The notes below the pieces were generated by a model. That model did no database searches and was not told the origin of the DNA. It was given only the letters and a program-made list of their open reading frames with translations. Of a DNA stretch of 64,000 nucleotides, positions 10,056-18,303 are shown piece after piece. Every line of letters begins with the position of its first letter. Within the stretch, counting starts at the first letter, position 1. The stretch is from Microbulbifer donghaiensis (GTDB lineage Bacteria > Pseudomonadota > Gammaproteobacteria > Pseudomonadales > Cellvibrionaceae), in NCBI RefSeq assembly GCF_900129095.1, contig NZ_FQVA01000001.1, forward strand, positions 124,001 to 188,000, in the 5' to 3' direction. The position numbers and the translations under genes are program-made.

Positions 10056-10142
10056 TGGTGCCCGGGGCCGGACTTGAACCGGCACGAACTAACGTTCGGG
10101 AGATTTTAAGTCTCCTGTGTCTACCGATTCCACCACCCGGGC
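10056..10142 (-). tRNA. tRNA-Leu (anticodon TAA)
   Basis: On the minus strand the acceptor stem GCCCGGG pairs with CCCGGGC, followed by discriminator A and an encoded CCA (10056-10058). The anticodon arm GGAGA-CTTAAAA-TCTCC gives anticodon UAA. A long variable arm (CGAAC.GTTCG) marks it as class II, and the T-arm has GGTTCAAGTCC. The 87-nt length equals that of other tRNA-Leu genes. It is the second intact gene of a minus-strand operon with tRNA-Cys. Confidence 0.97.
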
Positions 10143-10238
10143 AGGGAGGTGTGCGAGAGGGGCATCGATGCCCGCTTGTGGGCATGGGCTTCTCGCAGGT
10201 CGCCGTTCTTTACAGGTGAAAGCCGGCGATGGGGAAAA

Positions 10239-10312
10239 TGGAGGCTAGGGTCGGAATCGAACCGGCGTACACGGAGTTGCAGTCCGCTGCATGACCACTC
10301 TGCCACCTAGCC
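10239..10312 (-). tRNA. tRNA-Cys (anticodon GCA)
   Basis: A 74-nt minus-strand gene. Acceptor stem GGCTAGG pairs with CCTAGCC, discriminator is T, and CCA is encoded at 10239-10241. The anticodon loop CTGCAAC gives GCA. The T-stem as read (GCCGG/CCGAC) has one mismatched pair, a mild oddity. Cys followed by Leu matches the cysT-leuZ order that follows pgsA in Escherichia coli, but here the tRNAs run opposite to pgsA. Confidence 0.96.
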
Positions 10313-10385
10313 ATATTTGACTCTGTAGAGGTTCAGTTCGCCGGTTCGAGTCTCACCGGCCCTCTTTATTTCGCCGCTGGCGCGT

Positions 10386-10425
10386 GGAGTTGCAGTCCGC
10401 TGCATGACCACTCTGCCACCTAGCC
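10386..10425 (-). pseudogene. 5' fragment of tRNA-Cys (perfect 40-nt duplicate)
   Basis: Identical over 40 nt to positions 10273-10312, the first 40 bases of the intact tRNA-Cys (acceptor 5' strand, D-arm and most of the anticodon arm). Sequence beyond position 40 differs and cannot complete the cloverleaf. It lies between the operon promoter and intact tRNA-Cys, where glyW would sit in the glyW-cysT-leuZ arrangement. Between the two copies, 10340-10360 contains a T-arm-like palindrome (GCCGGT/ACCGGC around TCGAGTCTC) on the other strand. This looks like a recombination scar of the tRNA cluster. Confidence 0.75.
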
Positions 10426-10537
10426 TTTGGTTTCCGCTGTTTGCGGAAGTGAAAACGCGGCGGATTCTATCGGATTGAAACGAAAAATCCCAGCGTTTTC
10501 TTATACTTACGCGCCACCGGGCGAGTAAGAAGGCGCT

Positions 10538-10565
10538 ATTCTAGGGACTGCTCCGGATTAGTCAA
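10538..10565 (-). promoter_or_regulatory. Sigma-70-like promoter of the tRNA operon
   Basis: On the minus strand, TTGACT (10565-10560) and TAGAAT (10543-10538) are separated by 16 bases, close to consensus. The downstream start region is GC-rich (AGCGCC), as in stringently controlled tRNA promoters. Transcription would run through the tRNA-Cys fragment into tRNA-Cys and tRNA-Leu. A second TAGAAT closer to the fragment (about 10467-10472) lacks a good -35. Confidence 0.65.
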
Positions 10566-10861
10566 GCGCTGTAAGCGCGCTTGGTGATTTGTGCGGCGGA
10601 AAAGTCGGATAGTCCGTTTTGTACAGAAGGGCAGGGCGTCTAATAACTTTTTGCACTGCTCTAGCGGAAACTATTTCCTTTTGATCTAAATTTCCCCTGT
10701 GGCTCGGCTGGCAATCTGATGCGGTTGTTCAATACTTCTTTTAACTGGCTAACACAACCTCCCCCAAACGTGTTTAGTAATGCCGGTAGGGCGTCCCACT
10801 AGGTACTCGCCCGCTGTGTAGTAAGGATGAAATCCTCCAAGTTTCACTCCTAATGGTCTTG
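10566..10861. other. Non-coding region upstream of an orphan terminator
   Basis: No ORF with plausible coding features is present between the tRNA promoter and the terminator at 10862. The last 120 bases contain short self-complementary stretches such as GGATGAAATCC (about 10827-10837). Since a plus-strand terminator follows, this stretch may encode a small RNA; no family was recognised. Confidence 0.35.
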
Positions 10862-10904
10862 GCCCTGACGCTCTCCCCCCCCCCCGTCGTCAGGGCTTTT
10901 TTTT
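10862..10904 (+). terminator. Strong rho-independent terminator without an upstream gene
   Basis: GCCCTGACG (10862-10870) pairs perfectly with CGTCAGGGC (10888-10896) and is followed by eight T (10897-10904). The loop includes a run of 11 C. The T-run lies on the plus strand, so it cannot serve the minus-strand gene ending at 10922. It must end a plus-strand transcript beginning somewhere in 10430-10860. Confidence 0.8.
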
Positions 10905-10921
10905 GTCTGCAATTTGGCGGC

Positions 10922-12157
10922 TCAGGGTGATTCGTCACGCAGCTTGTCAGTGGTCAGGGCTTCAACCGGCCTTCCCGCCGCCGCTTCTGCGAGTGCATTA
11001 AACCTCTCCAGTGTGACCTCGCCGCGTTTCTCCGCCAGGCCGCGGGCAACATCGTCGATGCTGGCTTTGCCGCCACTGGCTTGTCGTATTTCCTGGTCCA
11101 GTGCGCGCATGACGCCCACGGCGCGAGCGGTGACAGGCCCGGAGGAGCGTTTAACCAGTAGGCTGGGCGCCTCCTTTCCCCAATCGGCCAACTTGTCCAT
11201 AGCCTCTTCATAGCGGCGTTGGCTGATGCCGCCCGAGCGCCGCAATATCTCCAGGGAGTAGAATTCGGCCAGGCCCTCGACAATCCAGTCGCTCTGTTTG
11301 TCGCCGCGAATGCCGGTGGCCACGTGCACCAGCTCGTGGATCATGCTGCTGGTGCGGTTGCCGCTGATCAGCGGGCGATCGGCGTGCATGAACAGGGAGC
11401 GGGTGCCGGACAGTCCGCCGCGCCACATGGGGTCACCGGCGGTGACGACAAGGAGGTAGTTGGGGAACTTGGGGAATACTTTTTTGATTTCGGGCAGGTT
11501 CCAGTTAAGGAAGGCCAGGGTGTCCTGCCGATGGATGTCTTCGCCAAGCGGCCCCGCAATCTTGGTGTCTACACCGGTGATAATGTCCTGGCGGGCGCCG
11601 ATGCGGCCGACGATCATCCAGCCCTTCGGGCGCACAAAGCGGCGACCGGAATCCTTTAGTCGGTAGTGATTCTCGCCAGTTTCGGGGTAGGGCAGGGCCG
11701 ACGACCAGCCCTCTGGCAATTCCAGTTGTAATTCGGCCTTGGAGTGTCCCTTGCCGGTAACGGACATTGACGGGATTAACTTGTCGCTGCGCAGTATGGC
11801 CCAGTCGTCAGTGATGCGGGAATCGTAACTGCCGCTGCCTTTTCGGTTATTGATGGCGAACTTGTAGCTCAAACTGGAGCTGCTGCCCTCGGGTCGCCAG
11901 ATTGCCTTGTCTTTGGAGAGTTCCACAAGGTGATCACTCGTGACCTCGGAATAGCGACCGGAGCCCAAATTGAGTGCCAACTGCTTGGGTATGCTCTGGC
12001 CGTTCAGCTGGATTTCGACCGCGGCCATACCCGATGCCGGGTCAATCGTGGCTTTGTAGAGCAGGTCGTATGTCTTGCCGAGGGCCGCCGGTGAGGTAAC
12101 CGCAAGGCACAGGTAGACGAGCGTCGGGAGAATAAATGGGGACAGCCGCTTGAGCAT
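10922..12157 (-). CDS. Putative secreted/periplasmic gluzincin metallopeptidase
   Basis: A 411-residue protein with an N-terminal signal peptide (hydrophobic residues 8-24, likely cut near SPAALG-K). A zinc peptidase signature is present: H274-E-L-V-H278 followed by WIVEGLAEFYS with E294 as probable third ligand. This matches the HExxH...WxxEG arrangement of M1/M61-like peptidases. The N-terminal 200 residues are beta-rich and resemble the domain preceding M61 catalytic domains. Substrate unknown. It is alone, flanked by the orphan terminator and an empty intergenic stretch. Assignment to a specific peptidase family is tentative. Confidence 0.72.
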   Translation of the reverse strand: MLKRLSPFILPTLVYLCLAVTSPAALGKTYDLLYKATIDPASGMAAVEIQLNGQSIPKQLALNLGSGRYSEVTSDHLVELSKDKAIWRPEGSSSSLSYKFAINNRKGSGSYDSRITDDWAILRSDKLIPSMSVTGKGHSKAELQLELPEGWSSALPYPETGENHYRLKDSGRRFVRPKGWMIVGRIGARQDIITGVDTKIAGPLGEDIHRQDTLAFLNWNLPEIKKVFPKFPNYLLVVTAGDPMWRGGLSGTRSLFMHADRPLISGNRTSSMIHELVHVATGIRGDKQSDWIVEGLAEFYSLEILRRSGGISQRRYEEAMDKLADWGKEAPSLLVKRSSGPVTARAVGVMRALDQEIRQASGGKASIDDVARGLAEKRGEVTLERFNALAEAAAGRPVEALTTDKLRDESP

Positions 12158-12549
12158 CTTGACCTACTAGTGTTGCCGCGTGAGGGACTTTTGACAGCGA
12201 AAGAGGGTACTCGTGCCGTGGATTCCTGATCAAGTCTGGCAGCTTTGATGCTTGAGCTGGGATAAGTCTGGGGGACTTTGGCGGAAGGGGTGGGAGTTTG
12301 AGTCCGTGACGGCGTCGGTGGAACTTGTCGGTTATAAACTCTTGTTCCACGTGGATCAGTACGAAATTGCGCCGTCTGGCAAAGGAATCCGGTGGTGTAG
12401 AAGTGTGGCTGCTGGTCGGGTCGTGTGCGGTGTAGCCAAAGAATACGTACTGCGAGTTGATCGCCTGCTTGAATGAGTGGCGGCGTCTGCTCTGATTGCT
12501 TGATTCTGGCTTGATGCCAAACCCTTTGAGGACCAAAAGGTTAGGAAAA
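12158..12549. other. Intergenic region with a parS-like palindrome
   Basis: No convincing gene; short ORFs here lack ribosome sites and family features. At 12344-12357 the sequence GTTCCACGTGGATC differs at one position from the 14-bp pseudomonad parS core GTTCCACGTGGAAC. It may be a degenerate ParB site or a chance palindrome. Confidence 0.35.
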
Positions 12550-12626
<77 letters not shown>

Positions 12627-12696
12627 ACGTTTGAAGTGCTTCATCAGCGAAGCGGGGCGCATTATAACAGCCAATTCCCCGCTGTAAACCATTGAT

Positions 12697-13545
12697 TTAA
12701 CTTTTAATTTGCCGAATCAGCCCCTCCTGTGACGTAGACGCGACCAACACGCCCTCGCGGGTGAAAATCTGGCCGCGGCAGAAGCCGCGCGCGCCGCTGG
12801 CTGAGGGGCTGTCGGTGACGTACAGCAGCCAGTCATCGGCGCGGAATTCGCGGTGGAACCACATGGCGTGGTCCAGGCTGGCGGGCATCATGTGCGGATC
12901 GAACAGTGAAATTGGGTGTGGTTGCAGACTGGTGCCGAGCAGGGCCAGGTCCGATGCGTAACAGAGGGCGCTGCGGTGCTCCAGTGGGTTGTCAGACATC
13001 TCCCCTTCGGCGCGCAACCAGAACATGCCGCGTGCTTCGTGCACCTCGGCGCCGAAGTAGCTGTGCGGGTCCACCGGGCGGAAGTCGATCATGTAGCGGC
13101 GCTGGTCGTGCTGGGGGCTGACCAGTCCCGCTTCCTGGGCCAGTTGCTGGGTGCTCTTCAGCGTCTCCGGGTCCGGGATGCCGCTGGTGGGCATATCGGC
13201 CTGGTGATTGAAACCCGGCTCCTGGATCTGGAAGGAGGCAGACATATTGAAGATGGCGCGGCCCTTCTGCTTGGCCACGACGCGGCGGGTGGTAAAGCTG
13301 CCGCCGTCGCGAATCGGGTCCACATCGTAAATTACAGGCAGCTCACTGCTGCCCGGGCGTAAAAAATAGGCGTGCAGGGAGTGCGGCAAGCGGTCTTCAA
13401 CCGTGCGGCTGGCGGCCATCAGGGCCTGGCCCAGGACCTGTCCACCGAAAAGTACCTTGCGGTAGTTTTCCACGTGATGGCGGCTGCGGAACAGGTTCCG
13501 GTCCAGCTCTTCAACATCGAGTAGCTTGCTCAGCTTTTCCAACAT
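12697..13545 (-). CDS. tesB: Acyl-CoA thioesterase II
   Basis: A 282-residue double-hotdog thioesterase that hydrolyses medium- and long-chain acyl-CoA to free acid. The family hallmarks are the N-terminal FGGQVLGQALMAA segment (about residues 33-45), the C-terminal catalytic Asp in ASLDHAMWFH, the Ser/Thr of TDSPSA and the Gln in TSQEGLIRQ. Length equals Escherichia coli TesB. Monocistronic on the minus strand, divergent from the GntR regulator gene with about 100 bases between. Confidence 0.94.
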   Translation of the reverse strand: MLEKLSKLLDVEELDRNLFRSRHHVENYRKVLFGGQVLGQALMAASRTVEDRLPHSLHAYFLRPGSSELPVIYDVDPIRDGGSFTTRRVVAKQKGRAIFNMSASFQIQEPGFNHQADMPTSGIPDPETLKSTQQLAQEAGLVSPQHDQRRYMIDFRPVDPHSYFGAEVHEARGMFWLRAEGEMSDNPLEHRSALCYASDLALLGTSLQPHPISLFDPHMMPASLDHAMWFHREFRADDWLLYVTDSPSASGARGFCRGQIFTREGVLVASTSQEGLIRQIKS

Positions 13546-13643
13546 GGGCGATACTGCCTGTCATTTCAAAAATTAGATTTCGTTAGGATGGATAAGCGCG
13601 GATAGCTTGTCCAGCGGCGGAGATAATAGCAATAGTTGGTGCT

Positions 13644-14519
13644 ATGACCATTACCGAATTTATCAAGTCCGATGTCAAAGCTGTCCTGATGGCGCAGGGC
13701 GAATTGCCGTACAAGCTGACGCTGGGCGCGATGTCGGAGCATTATAAAGTCAGCCTGACACCGGTGCGCCACGCCATCGACGAGCTGGTGGACGAGGGCG
13801 TGATCAGGCGCAAGGACAACGGCCGTCTGGAGCTGGTGCCTGACGCACTCAAGGGCTGCGAAGTTCAGGCCCCGGCGCCGGCAGCCTACGAGCAGAACCT
13901 CGAGGAGCAGGTTCGCAAGGATGTCATTGCGCGCAGCCTGCAGCAGGATACGGAATACCTGCGAGAGCAGGTTACTGCGGAAAAATATGGTGCGGGTCGC
14001 ACGGTGGTGCGGCAGATTTTTTCCCGCTTGGCGGGGGCCGGGTTGATTGAACATGTGCCGCGTTGTGGCTGGCGGGTGCGCGCATTTAGTGAGCAGGATA
14101 TGCACGATTATCTTGATATCCGCGAAATGCTCGAGCTGAAGGCGCTGGAACTGGCGCGCAGCAAATTCGATGAAGATGAGCTGCGCGAATTACTCAGGGC
14201 CAACCGCCCCGCACGGGGTAGCGACAGATCCCGTCTGGATTTGGATTTGCACGATTACTGGATCGAGCGCTGTGGTAATCGTTATATCCGCGAATTTTTC
14301 GCCCGTTACAGCCCTTTCTACAACGCCCTGTTTAACTACGCGGTGATCGATGAAAAGGTAAAAAAGGCAATGGCCAGCGAGCACTGCGAGATCATCGAGC
14401 GCCTGCTGGAAAAAGACTGGAAGGGCGCTCGGCAGGCGCTGTCTCACCATATCCGCGAGCAGCGCGAGGCGGTATCGCGCATGATCGACTACCTGAACAG
14501 CAAACGATTGGCATCTTAG
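13644..14519 (+). CDS. GntR/FadR-type regulator with two winged-helix domains
   Basis: A 291-residue regulator. A first GntR-type winged helix is at about residues 5-66 (LGAMSEHYKVSLTPVRHAID), a second GntR-like winged helix at about 90-147 (EQVTAEKYGAGRTVVRQIFS), and an FCD ligand domain from about 150 (metal ligands expected in LDLHDYWIERCGN). Tandem DNA-binding domains are unusual for the family. It is convergent with the hydroxyproline epimerase gene and the only regulator of the catabolic block, so it probably controls it. Likely targets are the ATTGT-type palindromes at 18223-18238 and 24527-24538. Ligand is inferred to be hydroxyproline or a pathway intermediate. Confidence 0.82.
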   Translation: MTITEFIKSDVKAVLMAQGELPYKLTLGAMSEHYKVSLTPVRHAIDELVDEGVIRRKDNGRLELVPDALKGCEVQAPAPAAYEQNLEEQVRKDVIARSLQQDTEYLREQVTAEKYGAGRTVVRQIFSRLAGAGLIEHVPRCGWRVRAFSEQDMHDYLDIREMLELKALELARSKFDEDELRELLRANRPARGSDRSRLDLDLHDYWIERCGNRYIREFFARYSPFYNALFNYAVIDEKVKKAMASEHCEIIERLLEKDWKGARQALSHHIREQREAVSRMIDYLNSKRLAS

Positions 14520-14555
14520 CCGGGCAACTGCGGTGCCGCCGTGCCGAGCGGCAAT

Positions 14556-15497
14556 TCAACCGTTGATGCCGTGCACAAACGGGTCTTCGGGCTCCAGTAC
14601 CAGCCTGGTTTCAGCGCTGATATAGGCGCTGCCAGTGATGGTGGGAATGAGCTTGTCGCCATCCACGCGTATCCGCCCTTCAAACACGCTGCCGATGATA
14701 CTTTCCTGCCGCCACAGCTGGCCCTCCTCGAGGAGGCGGTCGGCATACAGGCAGGCGAGCTTGGCACTGGTGCCGGTGCCGCAGGGGGAGCGGTCGTAGG
14801 CCTTGCCGGGACAGAGGACAAAGTTACGGCTGTCTGCTTTGGCAGGATCTGAAGGCGGGCCGAAAAGCTCAATGTGATCAATTTCTCCGCCGTTCTCTCC
14901 GCAAACGCCCTCCCTTTCCAGGGCCTGGCGAATACGCCAGCAATAGTCGGTCAATGTGTCGCTGTTGTCCGCATCCAGTACCTGCCTGTGTTCGGACACG
15001 AGGAAGAACCAGTTACCACCCCAGGCGATGTCGCCGCGCACTTCTCCGATACCTTCCACATCCACGGCTACTTGTTTGCGGTAGCGGTAGCTGGGCACAT
15101 TGTCGATGCTTACCCGGTGGTTGTTGTGCAATACAAAAGAGACATCCCCCACCGGCGTTTCCAGCAGGTGCTGACCGGGCGATATCAGCCCGCGGCGGGC
15201 CAGGGTGACCGCTAGGCCGATGGTGCCGTGGCCGCACATCCCCAGGTAGCCGACATTATTGAAAAAAATGACACCGGCCGCGGCCGCCGGGTTCACCGGT
15301 TCGCAGAGCAGGGCGCCGACCCAGACATCTGAGCCGCGCGGTTCGCGCACCATGGCGGCGCGCAGGTAGTCGTAGTTGTGCCGGAAGTTTTCCAGCCGCT
15401 CTGCCATGCTGCCGCTGCCCAGATCCGGGAAGCCGCTGACTATTACCCGCGTAGGTTCGCCGCCAGTGTGTGAATCAATAACCTCAATGCTGTGCAC
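14556..15497 (-). CDS. 4-hydroxyproline 2-epimerase
   Basis: A 313-residue member of the proline racemase superfamily. Both catalytic cysteines are present: C88 in MCGHGTIG and C239 in [10 protein letters not shown]. This pair marks a two-base epimerase, whereas trans-3-hydroxyproline dehydratases carry Ser or Thr in place of the first Cys. It converts trans-4-hydroxy-L-proline to cis-4-hydroxy-D-proline, the first step of the pathway. It is the last gene of a minus-strand group (deaminase, dehydrogenase, epimerase), 80 bases after the dehydrogenase stop. Confidence 0.9.
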   Translation of the reverse strand: MHSIEVIDSHTGGEPTRVIVSGFPDLGSGSMAERLENFRHNYDYLRAAMVREPRGSDVWVGALLCEPVNPAAAAGVIFFNNVGYLGMCGHGTIGLAVTLARRGLISPGQHLLETPVGDVSFVLHNNHRVSIDNVPSYRYRKQVAVDVEGIGEVRGDIAWGGNWFFLVSEHRQVLDADNSDTLTDYCWRIRQALEREGVCGENGGEIDHIELFGPPSDPAKADSRNFVLCPGKAYDRSPCGTGTSAKLACLYADRLLEEGQLWRQESIIGSVFEGRIRVDGDKLIPTITGSAYISAETRLVLEPEDPFVHGING

Positions 15498-15577
15498 GGT
15501 GAATGCCTCCAGTTGATCTTTTTATTGTTCCGTCAATTCACTGTTTTGTCAGCCGCTATTGTCGGCGACTGATCTCG

Positions 15578-17158
15578 CTAGAGAATACTGCGTTGGCTCC
15601 AGCTCCCGTCGATCAGCCGCCAGCCATCGTCGGGATTCTGGTTGCGCAGCAGCGGCGGCAGCCGTTGTTCGCGCACGTTGTCATAGCACTCGAGTTTGGC
15701 GAAGCGCCGCAGCGACGCGGGAATGCCCACCGCAGTAAAGCCCGCATGACCGCTGGCCGGATAGGGGCCGCCGTGGTTCATGGCCGGCGAGACCGCCACA
15801 CCGGTGGGCATCTTGTCGTTCAGCAATCTGCCGACCCTGTCACGCAGAATCGGTTCCAATAGGGAGTACTCGGCTTCATCATCGCGCCGGCTGTGGGAAT
15901 AGATAGTGCCGGTGAGGTTGCCTTCCAGGCATTCAATGATTGCGCGAGTTTGTTCACTGTCCGCGCTGACGACCACCAGTGCCGCGTTACCGAAAGCCTC
16001 GGTTTGCAGTCGTCGACTGTGCTGAAGGAACTGTTCGCCGCTGGTACGCAGCAACGCGTTGGGCAGGGAATAGCGACTGTCGTCAGCCATTCCTGTACCA
16101 GTCACCCGTTTGGCGCCGGCGCCACACAAGGTGGCTATAGCCGCGGCCAGGCCGGATTCCACCCCCGCGCCGAGCAGGGTGCCGGCCGGTGCCCGGGAAA
16201 ACAGTTCCGCAACTCGCGCGATGAACCACTCCGCCTCCTCTCCCGCCGGCAAGATGACGAGTCCCGGATTGGTGCAGAACTGTCCGGTGCCCATCAAGCA
16301 GCTGTCGGCAAATTCCCTGGCGATTTCCTTGCCGCGCTCTGCCAGTGCGCCGGGCAGAATCACCACGGGGTTTACGCTGGAGAGTTCCAGGTAAATGGGC
16401 TTGCCGGCCTCGTCGGCGGCCTGCTTCAGCGCCAGCCCGGCAGAGCGGGACCCGGTAAACGCACTGGCACCAACGCGTATATCGCTGACCAGGCGCAGCC
16501 CATTCTCCCTGGCGGTGGCGTAAATCAACTGGACCGTAGCGGCGGGCAGACCTGTCTCGATCTGCGCAGCGAGGGCGAGTTCGGCCAGGCGTTGGCAAGT
16601 CCCGGGATGGGCCGGATGGCCTTTGGCGATCACAGGGTTGCCGGCGGCGATGGCCGCTGCAAAGTCGCCGCCGGCGATACCGTTAAATGCCAGCGGGAAA
16701 TTATTTGGCCCGAACACGACCACCGGCCCCACGGGCGCCAGTTGCGATCGGATATTGAGCGCCGTGTCGATCGTCGGCTGCGCCCAGGAGCCAGTCCGTG
16801 CAGCGGCAGCCGCCTGGCGCAGTTGGCCGGTGGTGCGGGGCAGCTCTACCTCGGCCAGGCGCGGGGTCTTCGGCAGTGCGGTTTCGCGGTTGGCGAGTTC
16901 GGCTAGTTCGACCTTGGCGGCATCGATCTTGTCGGCGAAACGCTCGAGGAAGCGAGCTCGCTGTTCCGCGGGCAACTGGCGCAGCTGTCTCGCCGCGATG
17001 ACGGCGGCGTCGAGCGCTTCGTCGCAGTCACTCCAGTCGGAGATCGGATAATGTTGATCGATCCTGCTGCGCGTGGCGGGATTATCCGGCGAGAAGCGGC
17101 CGCTTGCGGCGGCCTCGCGCCAGCGGCCTGCGATCAGTACGGGATGAGTTGTCATCAA
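15578..17158 (-). CDS. 2-oxoglutarate semialdehyde dehydrogenase (2,5-dioxopentanoate dehydrogenase)
   Basis: A 526-residue aldehyde dehydrogenase. The catalytic Cys lies in GTGQFCTNPG (about residue 297), the general-base Glu in YLELSSVNPV (about 261), and the cofactor region includes GPNNFPLAFN and FTGSRSAG. Overall layout matches bacterial ketoglutaric-semialdehyde dehydrogenases. It oxidises 2-oxoglutarate semialdehyde to 2-oxoglutarate with NAD(P)+, the final step of hydroxyproline breakdown. Two adjacent ATG codons (17158 or 17155) could start it. Located between the deaminase and the epimerase genes on the same strand. Confidence 0.9.
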   Translation of the reverse strand: MMTTHPVLIAGRWREAAASGRFSPDNPATRSRIDQHYPISDWSDCDEALDAAVIAARQLRQLPAEQRARFLERFADKIDAAKVELAELANRETALPKTPRLAEVELPRTTGQLRQAAAAARTGSWAQPTIDTALNIRSQLAPVGPVVVFGPNNFPLAFNGIAGGDFAAAIAAGNPVIAKGHPAHPGTCQRLAELALAAQIETGLPAATVQLIYATARENGLRLVSDIRVGASAFTGSRSAGLALKQAADEAGKPIYLELSSVNPVVILPGALAERGKEIAREFADSCLMGTGQFCTNPGLVILPAGEEAEWFIARVAELFSRAPAGTLLGAGVESGLAAAIATLCGAGAKRVTGTGMADDSRYSLPNALLRTSGEQFLQHSRRLQTEAFGNAALVVVSADSEQTRAIIECLEGNLTGTIYSHSRRDDEAEYSLLEPILRDRVGRLLNDKMPTGVAVSPAMNHGGPYPASGHAGFTAVGIPASLRRFAKLECYDNVREQRLPPLLRNQNPDDGWRLIDGSWSQRSIL

Positions 17159-17246
17159 TCTTCCTGTTATTCGGCTACCAGGTTGGACGTCGCGTTGCGG
17201 AAGCCGCTATGCAGGCATTCCGCAGCGCGTGGCCGGACGGATCGCG

Positions 17247-18146
17247 TCAAGCGATCGCGGGGCGCGTGGCAATCGCCTTGCGAATAATCGCCAGCACTTC
17301 CTCGCGCTCTTCGCCAGTTACTGGCAGGCGCGGGTTGCGGCACAGCTCACTGCCATAGCCGCACTCCTGTACCGTCAGTTTGATGTATTGCACCAGCTTG
17401 GGTCTGGTATCCAGGTGCAGCAGTGGGGTGTACCAGCGGTAGATCTTGCGCGCTTCTTCGTAATTGCCGCTCGTGGCCAGATCCCACAACAGGCGATTTT
17501 CCTGCGGGAAGGCGTTGACTAGTCCGGAGATCCAGCCGTGCGCACCGAGGGCGACACTCTCCAGGGCCAGGTCATCGACACCGCAGAACAGGACGAAGCT
17601 TTCGTCGACGAGGTTGGCGATATCGGTCAGGCGCCGCGGGTCATCGGACGATTCCTTTACTGCGACGATATTTGGTACCTGGGCCAGTTCGGCCACGGTT
17701 TCCGCCGAAATATCGACGCCGTAACAGGCGGGATTGTTGTAGATCATCACCGGCAGATCCGTCGCGCCGGCAACTGCGCGGATATGGGTCACCACTTCGG
17801 CACTGTCTGCCTTGTAGGACATGGGCGGCAGTACCATCAGGCCGTCAACACCGGCTTCCTTGGCGGCGCGGGCGAAGTGACAGGCCTGTGTGGTCGTGTA
17901 CTCGGCCACTCCGGTGAGCACCGGCACCCGGCCGGCCACCTGCTTAACGCTCGCGCGCAGTACCTCGATCTTCTCTTCAATGCTCAGCGAACAGTTTTCC
18001 CCGACGGTTCCCAACATGACCAGGCCGTTGATGCCGGCGTTGAGCATGACTTCCAGATGCTCCATGGTCGCGGGGATGTTCAGGCTCTCGTCGGCGTTGA
18101 ATTGGGTGGTCGCTGCGGGGAAGACTCCGCTCCAGTCGATTTGCAT
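17247..18146 (-). CDS. DapA-family pyrroline-4-hydroxy-2-carboxylate deaminase
   Basis: A 299-residue (beta/alpha)8 Schiff-base lyase-fold enzyme of the dihydrodipicolinate synthase family. The Schiff-base Lys is in IVAVKESSDDP (about residue 166) and the catalytic Tyr in MIYNNPACYG (about 138). By neighbourhood it is the deaminase that turns the cyclic imine made from cis-4-hydroxy-D-proline into 2-oxoglutarate semialdehyde and ammonia. True DapA is less likely because all neighbours belong to hydroxyproline catabolism. It is the first gene of the minus-strand arm, starting from the divergent promoter region with the palindrome at 18223. Confidence 0.88.
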   Translation of the reverse strand: MQIDWSGVFPAATTQFNADESLNIPATMEHLEVMLNAGINGLVMLGTVGENCSLSIEEKIEVLRASVKQVAGRVPVLTGVAEYTTTQACHFARAAKEAGVDGLMVLPPMSYKADSAEVVTHIRAVAGATDLPVMIYNNPACYGVDISAETVAELAQVPNIVAVKESSDDPRRLTDIANLVDESFVLFCGVDDLALESVALGAHGWISGLVNAFPQENRLLWDLATSGNYEEARKIYRWYTPLLHLDTRPKLVQYIKLTVQECGYGSELCRNPRLPVTGEEREEVLAIIRKAIATRPAIA

Positions 18147-18222
18147 ATCACTTCCTCATCAATGGTATTGCCCGAAATTGTTTGTTCCGGGCGGGGTGCA
18201 GAAACTGCTTTATGGTGAATTG

Positions 18223-18238
18223 TTATTGTGTACAATAA
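18223..18238. promoter_or_regulatory. Palindromic operator in the divergent hydroxyproline promoter
   Basis: TTATTGT-GT-ACAATAA is a perfect 7-bp inverted repeat with a 2-base centre, in the 157-bp space between the divergent deaminase and prolidase genes. Its ATTGTGTACAAT core resembles operators of GntR/FadR-type regulators. One mismatch separates it (in the reverse reading) from ATTGTACGCAAT at 24527-24538, upstream of the peptide transporter gene. Confidence 0.6.
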
Positions 18239-18303
18239 ATAACGTTTGCAGAGACTGTCAACAGAAAACTGGTTACGCCACCAAGTGGTGATAGGGAGGG
18301 GAA

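Noticed and set aside
10340-10360. T-arm-like palindrome suggesting an additional plus-strand tRNA
   Set aside because: GCCGGT/ACCGGC with a nine-base loop does not form a proper T-arm plus acceptor stem, and no anticodon arm precedes it.
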